A DNA stretch of 64,000 nucleotides, taken from the NCBI GenBank assembly GCA_022828595.1, contig JAKGHH010000001.1, positions 138,527,017 through 138,591,016 of the forward strand, read 5' to 3'. Shown piece after piece: positions 1-18,950 of this stretch (position 1 is the stretch's first letter; each line of letters starts with the position of its first letter). This DNA is from Nelumbo lutea. Its lineage: Eukaryota; Streptophyta; Magnoliopsida; Proteales; Nelumbonaceae. A program made the position numbers and the translations under genes. Below the pieces are notes generated by a model. That model was not told the DNA's origin. It saw only the letters and a list, made by a program, of their open reading frames with translations, and did not search any database.

Positions 1-48
1 GAAACTGATTTAGAAAAAGAAACCATATCTAGAAGATTATGTAGTTAC

Positions 49-5719
<5,671 letters not shown>

Positions 5720-6020
5720 TTTCGGAAAGAAACCCTAATTTCTCAGTGAAAGAGAATAAAAAACCCTAGATGTCTGATCCTCTGGAAGCTTCAAATCAGT
5801 ATTGTCTTAGTGCACAAATGTTCGAATGCTTGTTTATTAACCCATTTCTTTTAAATTTATGCAAGATTTCGTTTTGCCGGGTAAATTGGTTTTGTGTGGC
5901 AAAGGAAAACCCCGTCGAAGCGATGAAAGAAGAGGGGGTTCTTCCGCAGCAAAATACCTCGTCAATGGATGAAGCATGGACTTATATAGGGAGAAGTGAA
6001 GATGCGGTGTGTAGGTTTAG
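5720..6020 (-). promoter_or_regulatory. NRPB2 5' leader and promoter-proximal region with two telo-box motifs
   Basis: Immediately upstream of the NRPB2 ATG are two plus-strand copies of the plant telo-box: AAACCCTAA at 5730-5738 and AAACCCTAG at 5761-5769. Such boxes are common near the transcription start of plant housekeeping and translation-related genes. A third similar motif sits in intron 1 near 5435. No clear TATA box was identified. The role is inferred from motif and position only. Confidence 0.5.
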
Positions 6021-6345
6021 TTAACGGAGTGCGTAGGTTAAAAACTTCCTGGATCGACAGAGGCGGTTGGTCCTGGGGCTGAGTGAGGAAACCGGATTCC
6101 AGTCAATGCAAAACATGTTCGAACAGTTATTATAGCTTGTATTGGGAATATATGAAATAAAGTATAGAAATATAGAAATGTTTCCGATGAAAGGCTTTAA
6201 AGATGTTCGAACGAGCTGCACGGAGGCTAAGGCGGTGACCGGTGAGGTGGGCCCTAGCCCTGGGACGCGCGTGTGGAAAAACTGTTGGCGCTGGCAACAG
6301 TTCAATGATCATACTAGCAAATCTAACGGCTGAGGGTTGTTCTAC

Positions 6346-6570
6346 TATCATAGAAGATTGGATTATGGAATGTTCGAGCTGACTACTCTTCAAACAAACA
6401 CGTGTTAAAAATTAGTTGGCTTCTTTAAACTATTAGCCACATCATCAGTAAAAAGCAATCCAGGTTTCTGTTTTAAATACAAGGTACTGGTTTCAACTTT
6501 GATACCGGGAAAAAAATTGAAACTAATCTATTGCTATGTTAAAATTGTAATTAAATTGGTTTTTTAAGTA
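6346..6570. repeat. Dispersed repeat, copy 1 (second copy at 25366-25620)
   Basis: The stretch containing GTTCGAGCTGACTA, an ACACGTGT block, CTTCTTTAAACTATTA and AAGCAATCCAGG recurs in the same order and orientation at 25366-25620. In this copy the two blocks around 6480-6520 are joined by different filler. No coding content or terminal structure was seen. The family is unknown. Confidence 0.6.
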
Positions 6571-8432
6571 AAATATTATATTTTATTTAATTATGAAATT
6601 TGTATGAATAGATGGTAGTAGTAATAGTATCAAACAATAAAATACAGAAACATTTAAAAATATAATAATACCAAGCAAAAATATAAGTCCTTAAAAAAGA
6701 ACAAAATGTTTATAATGGATAAATGAGAAAATGAAAAACCTTCTGCAACAAACAAAACCTGAAATAAATTACCAACATAAGAGATAAATCACCATATCTT
6801 TAACCACCAAAAGAGAAGGATAAATACACTAGTGATTCGTCATGAAAAATTAGTATTAAAATTACTATTTTTTCGGTTATTAGCAGAAGAGCGTGTGCAT
6901 ATCAAAAATATGTGTAGTAGTAAAATTTATTTAATATGAAACAAATAAAAATAGAATTAAGAAAAAATCACATTATGAAAATTTAAAATTTTTTAATTAT
7001 AATATACAAAGATTATTACAACTTGAATAATTGATTACATTATAATTATTTTAGGGCTTTTTACATAAAAAATGATGAACTATGATCATTTAAGAAAACC
7101 ATATGCACGTTTCAAAAAAATAATCAAAACAATATGCGGGAGAGGTTTTTTTTGGACTAAAATGCCCCAAACTCCTATTCATGACCCTTGTTCATTGTCT
7201 CCTTCCACTGAACAACGGCTCAAATCTGCATCTCATAAAGCAGTAAAGCGCTCTTCAACGGAGAAGAAGAGATAAAGACCTTGGCTTCATCATCTTCTTC
7301 TGAATCGTATTCTTTTTTTGAATCTTCTAGCTCGGGTTCTCTCTTCATTGAATCTTCCACGACTTCAACCTTTCTCCGATAACTTAATTGGAAAAGCAAG
7401 TTCTGGGTTTCGGCCTTTTAACAATATAGTTACAACTTACAAAGCAAAGCATCGCAGATTTAATGGCACCAGCATTTAGAAGCGGTACCAGTGCATCCAA
7501 GCTTAGACGCAGCTTGCTTGGACCTTCTAATGTGAATTTGCCTGATATAGGTGACCTTCGGTACGGTGAAGAGGACTCCTGGGTTTTGATGGTCGTATTC
7601 TTCTTTCTCAAGAACAGGGGTCTGGCTCAGGACCTACCTCTACTTCTATTCCCTCCATTGCTTCTTAGAAACCTAGTTAATGGAGGTGAGAACTTCAACT
7701 TATCCATTCGACATGAGCTCGAAATGGGTTTGGAAGAGAGACATGTTTAATGTTAACCAGAGAAAGACACGAAGGAAGAAATGCCAACAGCAAGACTTCG
7801 AAGAAAGCTCTCACTTTCTTCTGCTCTGCGAATTCTCACCGATGTCATAGAACATTAACGCTTACATATAAAGGGGCATTTCACATTAAAGAGCCTTTTT
7901 GTTTTCTACCATTGTTGGTGATGTTCTGCCATTGTTGGTGATGTTCTGGGAGAGGACGATGAATATTAAAATTCAAACGAAGGAGACAATGAACAGTGAT
8001 GATGAGTGGTTGCTTTCAAATTTCAAGAGGGAATTTAAGAAAGGACATTTTGGTCCAAAAAAGTTAACTTTTTGTTGCTATCACTCTTTTTTAAATTTTT
8101 ATGTAAACATATATGATTTTGCCATTTTATCATATTTTATTATTTTTTATAAAAAGCCCATTATTCTAATTAATAATTATCAATAATATGGATAGTCACT
8201 TTTGTTAGTTGAGTAAGTATTATTTGTCTTTTACTTTTTATTTTCTCGTAGAGCTTTCCCTTTATAGCTAGAAAGGTACAAATGGGATCGATTAAGAATA
8301 AATAAGAATAACAATATATACAACGAGGAAATAAAACATGTTGTTTATCTAAGAAATTAATGGTATTCCAACGATTATTATGGATGTCAACTTTTCCTAG
8401 GACCTCTTGCCCCTTGGAGATCCTTGTTTATA

Positions 8433-8465
<33 letters not shown>

Positions 8466-8604
8466 GAATATGTTTGGATATATTTTGATCTTTTTAGTAA
8501 AAAATAAAATGATTAACATCATAGAAAAAGCATAAGGAGTGGGAATTCTTGTAAGGATAGGGATGGGGATAACCTTGTCCTTGCCAACGGGGATGGGGAT
8601 GGAG

Positions 8605-8985
8605 TAATAATTTGTTAGTAAATTATTTCTAAACAAATAAATAATTTAGTAAGTTAAATAAATAAATTTTATAGGTAATACTTCAATTAATTTAATAAAA
8701 TAAATATATGAATAAATAAAAGTTTATTGGATTAGGACTGCTACATGCTATCCTAAACCAGACCAACCCATTGATAGATCTAAAAATTGGGTTAATAATA
8801 AATTGCTAATAAAATATTTCTAACTAAACAAATAATTTAGTAATTAAATATATAAAATTTTATAGATAATAATTTATTTAATTTAAAAATAAATAATTGA
8901 ATAAGTAAATAAAGTTTATTGAGATGGGACCGGTACATGCTATCCCAAACCAAGCCTAACCCTTTGACAATCCTGAATATTGGGC
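8605..8985. repeat. Tandem duplication, two diverged units of about 190 bp
   Basis: The two units, about 8605-8795 and 8796-8985, share the same order of blocks: an AAATAATTTAGTAA-type motif, a TTTTATAG motif, AATAAAGTTTATTG-type sequence, then a GGTACATGCTATCC-type block followed by a CCAAACCAAGCC-type block. They differ by many substitutions and small indels, so the duplication is old. No gene is affected. Confidence 0.65.
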
Positions 8986-9829
8986 TTAAGGGGGGAAATA
9001 GAGAGAGAGAGAGAGAGATTATGGATGAAATAAAAAACGTGAAACTATCATTTTTATTATACGTATATGGAATTATGGATTCCGACTTTTCAAAACCCAT
9101 AGAGTCCCTAATATAAATTTAGTAGTCTAGATCGCCTGCAAATAGCATATGTTCCAACACCCTCCCAACGTCATCTGACACTACACATGTCCCACTTTTA
9201 TAGTGGGCCCCAGTCTTAAGGTGAGATATGCGATGCCAAATCATGTTAGTAGGTTGTTGGGACATGTTTTGTTGACAGGAGATCCCAACTCTAAATTTAC
9301 TATTTCATATAAATGGTTTACAATAATGTTTTCAAACCGTTGTTGACCTAGATGGTTAGACCGTTTGGATCAGAAACCATCCAGGCAATCAGTACTGTTT
9401 TACCCCAAACCCGATTCTTAGCAAAAAACTATTGAATTGGTCAATGACCCGTTTAACCCATTCTTGGCCGCTTTTTATTTTAATTATTTTTCTTTTTTTT
9501 TTTTTTTTGTCAGAACAAGCCATTCGTTCAAGTCAAACAGTTGAACCGTCAACCCGAAAACCGGTGACTAGAATGTTTTCGATTTCGGGTCAGTTTTTAA
9601 AACATTAGTTTACAGTATGGGCTCATTTGTTTTTTGGATTTTGAGAGGGGAGAAAGTTGGTTAATGGGATTTTGGTTCCTATTAACCAAGATATCCATGT
9701 TATTTTTATGGGTTTTTTGTGATGTTCATGAAAAGTTTATTTTCCCTGAGTATCGGCACCTGAGCACCATTTATCTTTACGTTTCTAATATCCCAGATGA
9801 GGCAAAATATTATTAAGAATTGGGATGTG

Positions 9830-12800
9830 AATCTCATCTTTTTCTCCTTAGACAAACGAAATAACTTTTGAGTCACCTAGTTCACTATGGAGATGTGGAT
9901 ATCATTTTGGTAGAATTCCTCCAGAGATATTCCAATCTGAGCTTAGAGCCAAACTGCTCTTGCATAATGACACATGAAAAATAGGTGTCTCCATGACTCA
10001 GTCTCCACATTGCATAATGGACGTTTTCTTTCAGTCTCTATTAGGAATATGAGTTTGTCTCTCGTTAGAATCCCATGCCATCATGCTTTCCACATAAAAG
10101 ACTGGAATCTTAATGGAGTGAGGGCTTTCCATATTGAATTCTAGTTGGACGAAAGTCCTGAAGTAGAGGGAGCATCTCCATTAAGAAAGTTATATCCTTA
10201 CTTGACAGTGTATGCTGTTTTCTCGGGACCCTTCCTTTGCAAGGTATCTTTGCTTATGTAGGAGAACACATGTGTTTGCACAATGTGTTCAATACAATCA
10301 GTTGAAAATAGAGATCTCAGTTTATGTAAGTCCTAGTTGCCAGCCATATCCAAATAGTCTTTAACTGTCATTTCTTGGGCTAAATTGGAATTTTATTTTT
10401 GCAGTTTCGGAACCCCATTATGGAAAGATGGGATCCAAAGATCTAGAATATGTATATTAGATCCATCTTTGATCTGCCAAATAAATTTGTTCTTCATAAG
10501 TTCCATCATGTCCACTATTTTCTTCCACCATGCATAATCAACTGATTTTTTGAGAGTGAGAATGGAGATTTGTTCCTCAAGTATCTTTATTTAATGACTT
10601 TAACCCATAAGCTTGAGTCATCTCAAAGTAATCTCCACAGTTGTTTGGCAAATAAAGCCTTGTAGAATTCTCTCATTTTCCTTAAACCTACCCCCCTTCC
10701 ATTTTTCGGCTTGCATATCTTTTCACATGCTATTGTGTGCATTGTATTTTGTTTTGAACTTCCCGCCCGCCAAAAGTCTCTTTGGATCTTCTCTAATTGG
10801 TCTATTATTTTTTTCTTAAATATAGAGACCCTCATAATGTATGTGGGCACTGATTGCATGACGACTTTGACCATTGTGGTTCTTCCTGCTTGGGATAGTA
10901 GTTTAGCCTTCCACAAGGATAATCTAGAGCTCATTTTTTTATTAATTATTTACTCTCATTCTCTATTTCTCTGCCAAAGTGGATATGAGCTCCCAGATAT
11001 TTGTCATTCAAGCCCATGCATTTGACTCCAAGTAAACTTGCCAAGAGTTTTCTTTTTCTTCTGTGCACATTTTTACTGAAATGCACCCCCAACTTCTTCA
11101 AATTTACCCTCTGTCCTGACATTTGTTCAAATTCATGCAACACCCCATTTATTTTTCTTACCAATGTCGGATCAGCTTTACAAAGGAGTATACAATCATC
11201 TGCAAACAGTAGGTGAGTTATTGGTGAACTGTTTCTCCCCAGTTTGAAACCCTTCAAGTTATGCTCCTGTTTATCCTTTTCAATTAAGCTCGATAAGACC
11301 TGCATTCCAATGATGAACAAATATGGGGACCTGTCTTAAACCATTCCTTAAGCTAAGAATTCCTTGTGGGTCCCATTGATTTTTATAGCAAATTTGGATG
11401 TACTAATGTAGGATTCTATTAATTTACACTACTTTTCTGGAAATCCCATTTCCTCTAAAACTTTCAGAATGAAATCCCTTCTCATTCTATCATATGCATT
11501 TGACATGTCAACTTTGATGAATAGCCAACCTAATCCTTTCTTTTGTTTCTTCATTTTGCTGATGATCTCTTTGGCAAGTATCATGTTGTTAGTACCTTGT
11601 CTACCATTGATGAAGGCTGCTTGGTTGGGAGAGATGATCTAATTAATGTATCTTCGCATCTTCAGAACCATACACTTAACTACTATCTTGTAGATAACAT
11701 TGCACACACTGATTGGTCTAAAGTGAGAGGGATTTTCCGAATTATTTACTTTTGGGATATAGACCAAATTGGTGGAATTTATTTCAAGAAAAAATTCACC
11801 AGTCCTAAAGAAATTTTGTACTAGGCTTACCACATCAACTTTTAATGAAGACCAGTATCTTTGAAAGAAGAAAGGGGTGAACTCATCTGGGTCGGGTGCC
11901 GAATGTGATATCATGGATTTAATTACTTCATGGATTTCTTCTTCTGTGGGAGGGGAGAGTAGAGTTTCCATTCTTTAGCTGGCACTTTTTTATGAAAAAG
12001 GCCCGACACATTTATGTCATGTCCATGATGACAATCCCCAATTTCTTTGGCTCTGGGCTTAAACATTTCTGCTACCTCCTCTAGTTTCATGACTTCCCCG
12101 CTTTCTTTTTTTAGAAACTACAAGCTCTTTCTTTTTTGATTAAAATTGACCATCTGATGGAAATATCTGGTATTCCGGTCCCCCTCTTTTAACCACATCT
12201 CCCTAGAGTTCAATTTCCACAACTATTCCCCTCTTATCAGCCATTTATCATATTCCCTTCTTAGCCTAGACGGCTCCCCACTACTGGCATGACTATCTCC
12301 TTCTTGGATTGCCAAAATTTGTCTTTCTATCAGTTTTAGCTTCTCATTTATATTCCCAAATCTTGTTTTATTCCATTCCTTAAGAGCCCATTTGCACGGT
12401 TTAAGTTTAGAAGGAAGATTTTGGTTTCTTGTCTCTGTCTCCCATAGCTCTTTTATCAGTTTATTACATTCCTCATCATCAGCCCACATTGGTAGAAAAT
12501 GGAACTATTTTGGATCAAACATTAAGGTTGGACTTGTCTTTAAGGGCAATACGGCATGATCTGAGAAAATGGTAGGATAGGACAAAATTCTTGCCTCTGG
12601 AAATGTCTCATGCCACCATTGTGATGCCAATCCCATGTCTAGCTTCTCTTTCATCAGCTTGCTTCTGCTTTTATGATTGGACCAAGTAAAATGGGTACTG
12701 ACAGTCATTATTTCTTGAAGTCCATGGTTCTTAATCAATTGGATTAGGGCTTTTGATGGTTTTCTACCATTCCAAGAGCAACCCCTGTAATTTGATTCCT

Positions 12801-13935
12801 TAATTATGTCTTTTAAGTCACCTTTGAGGAGCCATTTATCACAATCCTCCAGTATAGAGCTTAGATTTTCCCAAAACGATGTGCAGTGACTCTTTGTTGG
12901 GTTGCCATAGACCAAACATAGGCCCCAAGTTGGATCCAAGGCTGAGTTTTGCATTGGGGATGGTTCTTCTAATGCTCTTAGAGAGGAATCTAACTTTTTG
13001 AGGGTTACAACACCCTTGACTATTCTAGATGAAAAATTTAATGGCTGGCACTATTAACATCCAACGACGAAAGTGAAGAGAGCTATAAAATGAGAAATAA
13101 AATGACTGGGGTTTTAGTGATTTTTGGCATACTTAATGGGTTAGAGCAGAGATATTATTCCGGAGGAGAGATTGGCTTGGAGGTGGAACAGGTAGCAAGT
13201 CTCCAACAACTTCAATCCAGTTCTCGTCCATTTCTCCACTATCGCCTTTCGGTAATATGGTCATAGTTCCTTGGCTATGGCCGATGATTACAGTCATGTT
13301 TGGCCTGGTATTCACCTTTCCTCTAATATTTGTGGTTCTCATTAAGCCGCTTGCTTCTTGCTCAGAGCCCCTCCCTAGTAGCATGCCGAGAGGTACCATC
13401 GACTTGTTTCCATCATCAGCTAAGCACTTCAAAAACCCATCACTGATAGACAAAATTGCTTTCATATCTGGATCGTAAATGGTCTTACATGGTCGGCCCA
13501 GTTTTGTTTAGCCCTAGCTCTAGATCCACAAATCTGAAACCCGATTTCGTTATATAACTTTTCCAAGTTCTTGTTTTCCAATTGTTTTTCAATTGTTTCA
13601 TCTTTCGAGTTAGTCCAGGGAGCCACTAAAATCCAACTAGCTTTAAAAAACCATGGTCCTCCATTCAATACCCATTAACGTTTACCTCATGGCGAATGCT
13701 CCAAATGGCCTTCACATGTTTCTTGAAAGATTCCTTGGTGACTTGTATGTGAGGAAATATTCTACCCTTTACTAGGTGCTTTAGTACGTCCTCTGCCTCA
13801 GGGCACTTTTCCATCGGTAGCTTCATGTGCACTCCTTTCACCACAGCTTTCTTTGTAAGCATTTGCGCCAGGTGTATGTTCACAGCCTTGTCCTAATCTT
13901 CCCATACCTTTCCTTTTCCTTTCTGATATGCCATT
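9830..13935 (-). mobile_element. LINE-A, degenerate L1-type non-LTR retrotransposon
   Basis: Fragments in minus-strand order match plant L1-type LINEs. An ORF1-like stretch lies at 13130-13900. Part of the AP-endonuclease is at 12500-12960, with GDLKDI where GDFNDI is usual. A linker lies at 12220-12490. Reverse transcriptase is at 10620-11980, with the catalytic FADD intact at 11195-11206 and the conserved FRPIS and GRTTMVK-type blocks visible. The RT-associated zinc-knuckle region is at about 9850-10600. Stops and frameshifts separate every block, and the N-terminal part of the endonuclease is missing, so the element is dead. The 3' boundary near 9830 is approximate; no poly-A or target duplication was found. 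Confidence 0.85.
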
Positions 13936-14929
13936 TTCCAGCTACTTTGGACTGTTGACTTCTTCTCTTGTAGAGAGAACTATTACCCAACAATGAGAAA
14001 AGGACCCTTCCTAAATTAAAATAGCATGGGGACGAGCTGCCCTGTAGATAAAGTTCACATGATAGGTTAGAGACAAACTTACCTAGAAACCTGTAAGGAA
14101 GAAATAATATTTAGTTGGAAGCTGAAAACTTGGGGTGAGACCTCCTGCAGGCGGATAGGGAAGATTGCCACTACAGGAAATATGACATATACCAATGAAT
14201 TACATCCGTCACTATAGTTAGAAAATCCGTCGGTATAACCCAATATGGGCTACTCTGGCGGTCATTCCAATCGTCTAGTTTGTTATAGTCAATATAGGGG
14301 CATACCGACGGATTAGATCCGTCGCTGTAGGTTTTAATGGCTATACCAATGAATCTACAACCGTCGATGAAGACATCCATCAGTATATATAGAAAAGTCA
14401 TGGTAGGGTATATGTTTCTATACTGACGGTTCCTTTCGTCACAATAAGGACTAGCAACCATCGGTATTAGTCTTTGGTTTAGCAACGATTTTGTCCGTCG
14501 GTATAGTGCCAATATATACCAACAGATAGGTCTGCTGGTATAGGTAGTGATTTTTTCATCATAACCTTAAATTTGTTACTTGTTACAATTAATTCCCTTC
14601 CTCCCCGTTCATCTAAATTGTCTAACACATGCATCACACCTATACATTAAAAAACTAGACCAAATCCAAAGGGTGAACAAAAGACCATAACCTGAAATTC
14701 CATTCAAACCAATAAACTTTGTTCTTGTAACATTCATTGAGATAGTAAAACACATGACCAACTTTGTAAGAGATAAATACATGTAAATATTGTCCAATTA
14801 AGCCACAAGAGGCCTAAATAGCATTATCCAAAGCAAAAACTGGATAAACCTCCGCTAACTTATTTGTTCCAATATGACATATATAACTAGTAGGAAGCAT
14901 GCTTATGGCTTTAACTTATTATTCAGAAC

Positions 14930-17900
14930 TCAAAGCATCCATCCAGGAATGAAGCCATTCACATTCTGGGTTGGGGTTGCAACAGTTATTTGATCTGGTC
15001 CCACAGTTGTACCTATAGGCAAAATGAAAATTAAATAGAAAATTAGATGAATTCAGAAAGCCAACCTTGAAAAAAAAAACCTTAAGGATTTTACTTCTGA
15101 TGAGCTTACCCAATTTGCAATGTTGAATTGCATTCCAATGGTTGGAAGAACCCCTCTGATTGAGCAGCCTAGCGGCTATATGAAATGCTTTGCCCACCAG
15201 CTTCCCATGTCAGCCGAAGGGGATTTTCACAACTAGTTTCTTCCAGTTGCCAATACAAAAATTATATCAGAGACCATTTTCAGTGATCTGCTTGAATTCT
15301 GTTAAGGCAGTATAAAGTATATCTACGAGTTTTGAAAATTCAACTACTTGGCTTTATGGAGCCCAGTTAAACTCTTAAAGTCAACCTGAAACTGGTACCT
15401 GAACAGTTGTTTGAAGGAACTAAAATTGAACCTTCAACAAATAGTAGTAAGAGTGCATGACTTAAGCCCCCAAAAAGCAAGATATTAGTGGATATAGTTA
15501 CCCAGACACTTGGAACTTGGCATTAGAAATGCAGAGTAATGTGCTTACCCTAATTGGGCCCTAAAACATTGCTATGTGGAAGAATTAAAAAAAATTAAAA
15601 AAACCTAGTTACCAGACAGATAGGCAAGTATATTCGGACCTGCACCTACACCCAAATTCTCAAGCATTTTGTAAGTTGCTCACATTTGAAATGCTAAGGT
15701 GGTGATATACCTTCCTTTTTAAGGTTCTGTTTGCTTCTTGGAGCATTTGTTCCTGCATTAGCACAACATTAGACAAACTTAGAAGACAGAAAGATGGAAA
15801 TATAACAACATTAAATCCCAAGATAAGTAAGACCACTTAACCACCTTTCTTTGAAGATCAAATAGCTGATCAAGCATTAATTGGGTTTGCAAAGCATTTA
15901 AAAAGGGATTAATTACCTTCTTAGCATAAGAAAGGACCCTCGGGCAAATGTATATAAGTTGTATTACTCAAATCGATCCACATATATTATTTTACAATAA
16001 TGGCTCCAACAAAGGGCCAATATGATGATAATAGGTCAACTTATTGAATAAAAGGAAAACCCTATTACAACTGTGGTTTTGAAGCTGTATGAGTGATATC
16101 AGTTAGGCCCAGCTTGAGTGCTTCACCTAGACCTATTTACTAGTTGGGCATACAGTATGACATATCTTCCCGTTCTCCCTAGAAATGGTTGACATAAGGG
16201 ACTGTAACTTGCACATTTTGATTTATTTCTCCTTCAAACATCAGGTTCAATCTAATTACAAGACACACAACAAATAGATTCACATTTTCCATACAATTTC
16301 AATGAAATTGAACAACAAATAAATATAACTGGAGTATTTCTTCTACAGAAAATATGACCAGATATCAGTCTTTTCAACAATGGATTAGAGTCTACCAAGA
16401 ATCAAAATATCAATATGCTCAATAGCAAGACGTGGGCATCAGTATGCATTGAGATGACCAATATTCTACCTTTTTTATTTATTTTTATTTTTTTAGCATT
16501 AGAGGTATGTCTTCTATCATCCCAAACTTTTAAACTTCAAAAACCTTGTGTACCATTGTCTCCATGGTCAATGATGCAGAAATGATAGTCCCAATGTAGG
16601 GCATATCATATCGATATTTTGATAATTGGAGCCTACATAAATAAAATAGGAATGCAAATTGCAGACCACCTAACAAAATACATAAGGGTCTCAAGTTTTA
16701 AACCTCCATTCTCCTTATAAAAAGCAGTGTTGTTAGTTCTAAAAATGTGAGAAAATTTTATTTTCAGCCTCTACTTTGTAATGACTTGACACAGTTTTTG
16801 CAACAGCCACAAAGTTCAGAGTTGCATGGATTAAAGATTTAGGACTCCCATTGCTATATTGAAAGATAAGAAATGGTTCTCAAGAAAGCCAGTAAGAAAC
16901 AGACTCCTGTATAGCATTGATTCTCACCCTTATACTGACAAACATAAATATCTATCAAAGAGTAGGAAAAGAAAAAAAAAATTCATTACCATACCCTTCT
17001 TATCTAAAACTTAGGATATGATATGAATAAATCAATGCACAAGTACTTCCACATCATTGTCAGAAACAAAATGGTGTGGAGTGGGAGACTGCAAACAACT
17101 TATGAACTGTCCATTCACAACCAAGGTGTGAAGCAAAGTTCTTGATACTTTCAGCTGGGAGGGCTGCTTTCCTTAATCCACATGATCGTTTTTGATAACC
17201 TGAAAGATAGGCAGCTTGAGTTAAAGGGGCTGCTTCCTATGATTGTTTTTTTGGTGCTTGTGGGGGGAGAAGAATGCTCAGCTTTTTGAGAACGACAGTG
17301 GCAATGATTAAGTAGTTTTGGGAAGAATTACGGGAAGGCTTTACTCCTGGCTATCAGTTCTCAATGTATTCAGAAGTTTTCATTGTAACAGAAATAGTGC
17401 ACAGTCCCAACTCTACCTGGGAAAAAAGCATGGCTTAAAAGAAATTATCTAGTCAACACTATCAAACCAAAGATTAGGTTTTTAAATTACCTTTGTTGAT
17501 CTAACTAATTTGTTTCAAGGACATTTCAAGCTGCTCAAGCTCTTTTGTAGTTAGTGGACCCAAGTCTTCCCCAAGAAGGTTTCTACAATAACATGATTAA
17601 AGAAGAATCAGGTTAATCACTTCCCTGAGTTAAACAAACAGTAATATAAATTCACAAAAATAGGATAGCTATGAGATCAAAGAAAGAAAGTTGGATTGCA
17701 TGATAAGAAACTTGCCTCTGAGAACGCTGTAAGACCTCAACTCTTGCTTTGAGTTTTAAGTATTCCTGGTAGCTGCTCTGCATGAGGTAATTGTAACAAT
17801 AAAACCATGTCAGAAATCCGGATATCAAAACCAGGTCTCAGCCATATAGGACAAGTAAATAGATAGAAGATATTAACATGAACTATGACAACTTGGCGAT

Positions 17901-18108
17901 CAGAATCCAGCAGTGAAAAACTGAAGGAAGCAATCAATTTAAACTAAAAATTATATCCAAGACTTTTGTCCCATTGAGTAAATACCATCTCAACAAAATT
18001 CTGGTTAGGAATGAGACATTCGAAGCTACCTATGTCTCCTTGGCAGGTTGGCTGGTTTCCAATGCACCGTAACTGCATTTTTGGTAGCGCTCGAGGGTCT
18101 TGAGCATG
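14930..18108 (-). pseudogene. SEPALLATA (AGL2/SEP1)-like MADS-box pseudogene lacking the MADS exon
   Basis: Intact SEP proteins are floral MADS-domain transcription factors. Exon remnants in gene order are: I-region 18030-18108 (79 bp); K-box 17716-17777 (62 bp, SYQEYLKLKARVEVLQ), 17491-17582 (92 bp, RNLLGEDLGPLTTKELEQLE), 15845-15886 (42 bp) and 15711-15752 (42 bp, EQMLQEANRTLKRK); C-terminal 15110-15246; and 14930-15012, ending in the SEP motif NVNGFIPGWML and a stop. Introns are kept, so it is not a processed copy. By comparison with the family it is dead. TAG replaces an expected CAG at 18030-18032 and at 15169-15171. The 92 bp exon has lost 12 bp and gained a 4 bp TTAG duplication that shifts frame. 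The last exon seems to lack 2 bp near its start. One donor is GC. The MADS-domain exon is absent; at most its final codons survive near 18190-18240 (weak). The copy sits wholly between CACTA subterminal repeats. Confidence 0.88.
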
Positions 18109-18639
18109 CTAAAGAAAACAAAGAAACGAGTGTCATAATGCGGAAATCCGCTTATAAGGACGGCGTGAACACGCACACAGGTAGATATTCCGCAAACCAC
18201 TGCAAAATTCCAGGGCACCCCAACTGATTAAAGCAGATTTTGATTGTGGAATAAAATCAAATAGTTGAAGCTCACAAGAAAAGAGCATTAGAGTTGCTAA
18301 CAACTTTTGCAATTACATAATAAATATGGATTCACACGACAGTTTGGCAACATAACCAGTAATAGCAGTGGAATCGATAATTTCATTTCTTGACTGGTTA
18401 AACCAGCCATTGAAAAACTGAATCCGACCCACCACCAACGTAGAATGATCTGATGGACTACACGATCTCAATTCTCAATTATAAAGATGACGTGAACTCT
18501 GCTTGACATGTTGGGTTCTAGCCAAATGAAAGAAAAACGACGCAAAGATACCAAGTAGACAACCAGAATTCACTGTGTAGAAACATAGTCATGACGCTGC
18601 AAGGAGATTGGAGAACATCATCAAGCATCATACATGTCT

Positions 18640-18950
18640 TCAAATCAAAATGTTAGGGCATGGTGATGGCGTGACCTGCTGTGGTGATTGTCCTAGGGAG
18701 AAGGCAGAGGAAGGATAGGGCTTTAGTGGAGGAAGTGTGAAAGAGAATGAGAACGAACAAAAATCGGAGGGAGAATGGAGAAGGGTGTAGAGAGAGGTGG
18801 ATGGAGGACAGGGTTCCAATAGAGTGGAAAGAAAGTGAGTGTAAAATGGAGAGTAATAAGGAGATATGGAGTCCAAAATAGAATGAGATGAGAGAGAGAG
18901 AGAGAGAGAGAGTCGTGGAGATGGGGAAAGTCCTAAATGCATAAAATGCG
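18640..18950 (-). other. CT-rich stretch inside the CACTA element
   Basis: On the minus strand this is strongly CT-rich, with a GA/CT microsatellite at 18891-18913, and gives a low-complexity Ser/Leu/Pro reading frame. It lies upstream of the SEP-like exons in their orientation, so it may be the remnant of that gene's 5' leader. This is inference from position and composition only. Confidence 0.35.

Larger units (their letters stand above)
6021..9825. other. AT-rich spacer with repeats, no recognised gene
   Basis: No gene was recognised. The stretch holds a dispersed repeat (6346-6570), an AT-rich block (6570-7070), a short direct duplication of CCATTGTTGGTGATGTTCTG at about 7909-7948, a TA microsatellite (8428-8465), a tandem duplication (8605-8985), a GA run (9001-9018) and a T run (about 9492-9508). 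An open frame at 7463-7750 (+) has no family resemblance I can name and is flanked by stop-rich sequence, so it is not called a gene. The 9300-9600 part resembles dispersed repeat DNA that recurs near 51540-51790. Confidence 0.6.

Noticed and set aside
7463..7750. 95-residue open frame (+)
   Set aside because: No recognisable family, no splice partners, and it lies in repeat-like spacer; not enough to call a gene.
8428..8465. TA repeat as a promoter TATA element
   Set aside because: It is a long simple repeat with no gene beside it.
18190..18240. End of the MADS-domain exon (ALEFCSG-like)
   Set aside because: The resemblance is short and the preceding residues do not fit; kept only as a weak remark in the pseudogene entry.
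18640..18942. 100-residue Ser/Leu/Pro-rich frame (-)
   Set aside because: Low-complexity translation of a CT-rich stretch, not a protein signature.
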